DNA of 14,765 bases from the NCBI GenBank assembly GCA_945637645.1, contig CALZDK010000023.1, positions 1 through 14,765 on the forward strand, read 5' to 3'. Shown piece after piece: positions 13,962 through 14,765 of the stretch. Position 1 is the stretch's first letter; every line of letters begins with the position of its first letter. The stretch comes from an uncultured Prevotella sp. (lineage in GTDB: Bacteria > Bacteroidota > Bacteroidia > Bacteroidales > Bacteroidaceae). The position numbers and the translations under genes were made by a program. The notes under the pieces are model-generated. The model saw nothing but the letters and a program-made list of their open reading frames with translations. It did not search any database and was not told the DNA's origin.

Positions 13962-14765
13962 ATGGATTTTATTTTTATCGCAGTCATTGTGCTTGGAGCC
14001 ATAGGATTGGTAGCGGCAGCAGTGCTCTACTTATGCTCCAAAAAGTTTGCTGTGAAGGAAGACCCTCGAATTGGAGAGGTGGCAGCTCTCTTGCCGCAGG
14101 CCAACTGTGGAGGATGTGGCTTCCCAGGATGTTCCGGCTTGGCTGACGCTCTGGTAAAGGGTGCCGATGCAGGCAACATCGAAGGACTTAGCTGTCCTGT
14201 GGGCGGCAGTGAGGTGATGGATAAGGTTGCCGACCTCCTCGGCATGGCCATTTCCAACTCTGAGCCAAAGGTAGCTGTAGTGAGATGTAACGGAACATGT
14301 GAGAACCGCCCGAAAGTTTCGGAGTACTCCGGTTTGCGCACTTGTGCCGCCATGCACGCCTGCGGTGCAGGAGAGACAGCTTGTGGATTTGGTTGTCTTG
14401 GTTGTGGCGACTGTGTGGCAGTCTGCTCGTTCGGTGCTATACGCATCAATCCTGAGACAGGCATTGCAGAGGTTGACGAGGACAAGTGTACAGGTTGTGG
14501 AGCTTGTTCAAGGGCTTGCCCGCGTCACATCATCGAGGTTCGCAAGAAGGGACCTAAGGGTCGCCGTGTCTACGTGAGCTGTGTCAATCACGACAAAGGT
14601 CCTGCCGCCAAGTCAGCTTGTGCTGTGGCATGTATCGGTTGTGGCAAGTGTGAGAAAGAGTGCCCGTTTGGAGCAATCACCATGGGTGACAACCTTGCTT
14701 ACATCGACCCAGAGATGTGTCGCGTATGCCGCAAGTGTGAGAAGGTATGCCCGCAGAAAGCCATC
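13962..14765 (+). CDS. rnfB: Rnf complex ferredoxin subunit RnfB, 3' end missing
   Basis: The frame runs from the ATG at 13962 to the window end with no stop (268 codons), so the gene is cut by the window. RnfB passes electrons from ferredoxin within the membrane Rnf complex, which couples ferredoxin:NAD+ oxidoreduction to ion pumping. An N-terminal membrane helix (about 3-24) is followed by the RnfB-type Fe-S domain with C49, C52, C57 and C78 (CGGCGFPGC). Four ferredoxin-like cysteine groups follow: C145/148/151/155, C176/179/182/186, C224/227/230/234 and C253/256/259/263, enough for four [4Fe-4S] clusters in two bacterial ferredoxin pairs. This is more than the two clusters of proteobacterial RnfB but fits longer anaerobe versions. 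It should be followed by rnfC and the other subunits. The short gap to rseC indicates one operon. Confidence 0.95.
   Translation, partial: MDFIFIAVIVLGAIGLVAAAVLYLCSKKFAVKEDPRIGEVAALLPQANCGGCGFPGCSGLADALVKGADAGNIEGLSCPVGGSEVMDKVADLLGMAISNSEPKVAVVRCNGTCENRPKVSEYSGLRTCAAMHACGAGETACGFGCLGCGDCVAVCSFGAIRINPETGIAEVDEDKCTGCGACSRACPRHIIEVRKKGPKGRRVYVSCVNHDKGPAAKSACAVACIGCGKCEKECPFGAITMGDNLAYIDPEMCRVCRKCEKVCPQKAI

Noticed and set aside
14027..14485. 152-codon minus-strand frame at the right edge
   Set aside because: It is the shadow of rnfB, whose cysteine clusters define the true frame on the plus strand.
1..14765. CRISPR array, tRNA, rRNA, insertion sequence, prophage or defence system
   Set aside because: No regularly spaced repeats, no cloverleaf or rRNA-like segment, no transposase, integrase, nuclease-helicase or toxin-antitoxin pair was seen; GH25 and amidase-like proteins here have membrane anchor or signal features and no phage neighbours.

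Overview
The window looks like chromosomal DNA from a member of the Bacteroidota, most likely order Bacteroidales and close to Prevotella. Evidence: the gene content (PPi-dependent phosphofructokinase of the long type, YgiQ-family radical SAM enzyme, an amidase/golvesin-domain exported protein, an RseC-like protein directly before rnfB), the lack of clear Shine-Dalgarno sequences, AT-rich spacers, and repeated matches to the Bacteroidota promoter -7 element TAnnTTTG upstream of genes. The genus is an inference; no rRNA or tRNA gene is present to fix it.

Layout. Bases 1-656 contain no credible gene; they hold a large imperfect inverted repeat (49-180), a second inverted repeat built on GTTGACGA units (313-380), an orphan promoter-like sequence and a weak hairpin/terminator. 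From 7119 down to 657 on the minus strand lies a tightly packed six-gene cluster, in transcription order: a 90-aa unknown helical protein, a PlsC-like acyltransferase, a large exported amidase-like protein with an inserted golvesin-like domain, a 108-aa unknown protein, a YgiQ-family radical SAM protein and a PP2C-like phosphatase. Spacers are 1 nt or ATGA overlaps except for an 88-nt gap before the 108-aa gene, and the last two genes overlap by 77 nt.

Plus strand 7326-9873: pfp (PPi-dependent phosphofructokinase), a strong hairpin, then a membrane-anchored GH25 lysozyme-like protein whose 3' end overlaps prmA (minus, 9854-10726) by 20 nt tail-to-tail. Divergent from prmA, a cyclophilin-type prolyl isomerase with a helical insertion and rmuC form a plus-strand pair (10864-12907). 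rmuC ends in a 4-nt tail-to-tail overlap with a 146-aa acidic unknown gene (minus, 12904-13344). A divergent promoter region with A/T tracts (13345-13518) then leads to rseC and rnfB (plus), the latter cut by the window end.

Functionally most of the window is housekeeping: glycolysis (pfp), ribosome modification (PrmA), protein folding (PPIase), DNA maintenance (RmuC), electron transport (Rnf complex), envelope and peptidoglycan work (acyltransferase, amidase-like protein, GH25). I see no defence system, mobile element, CRISPR array or obvious new multigene system. The more unusual items are the chimeric amidase, the long ygiQ/PP2C gene overlap, a predicted leaderless prmA transcript, overlapping convergent gene ends and the inverted repeats at the left edge.
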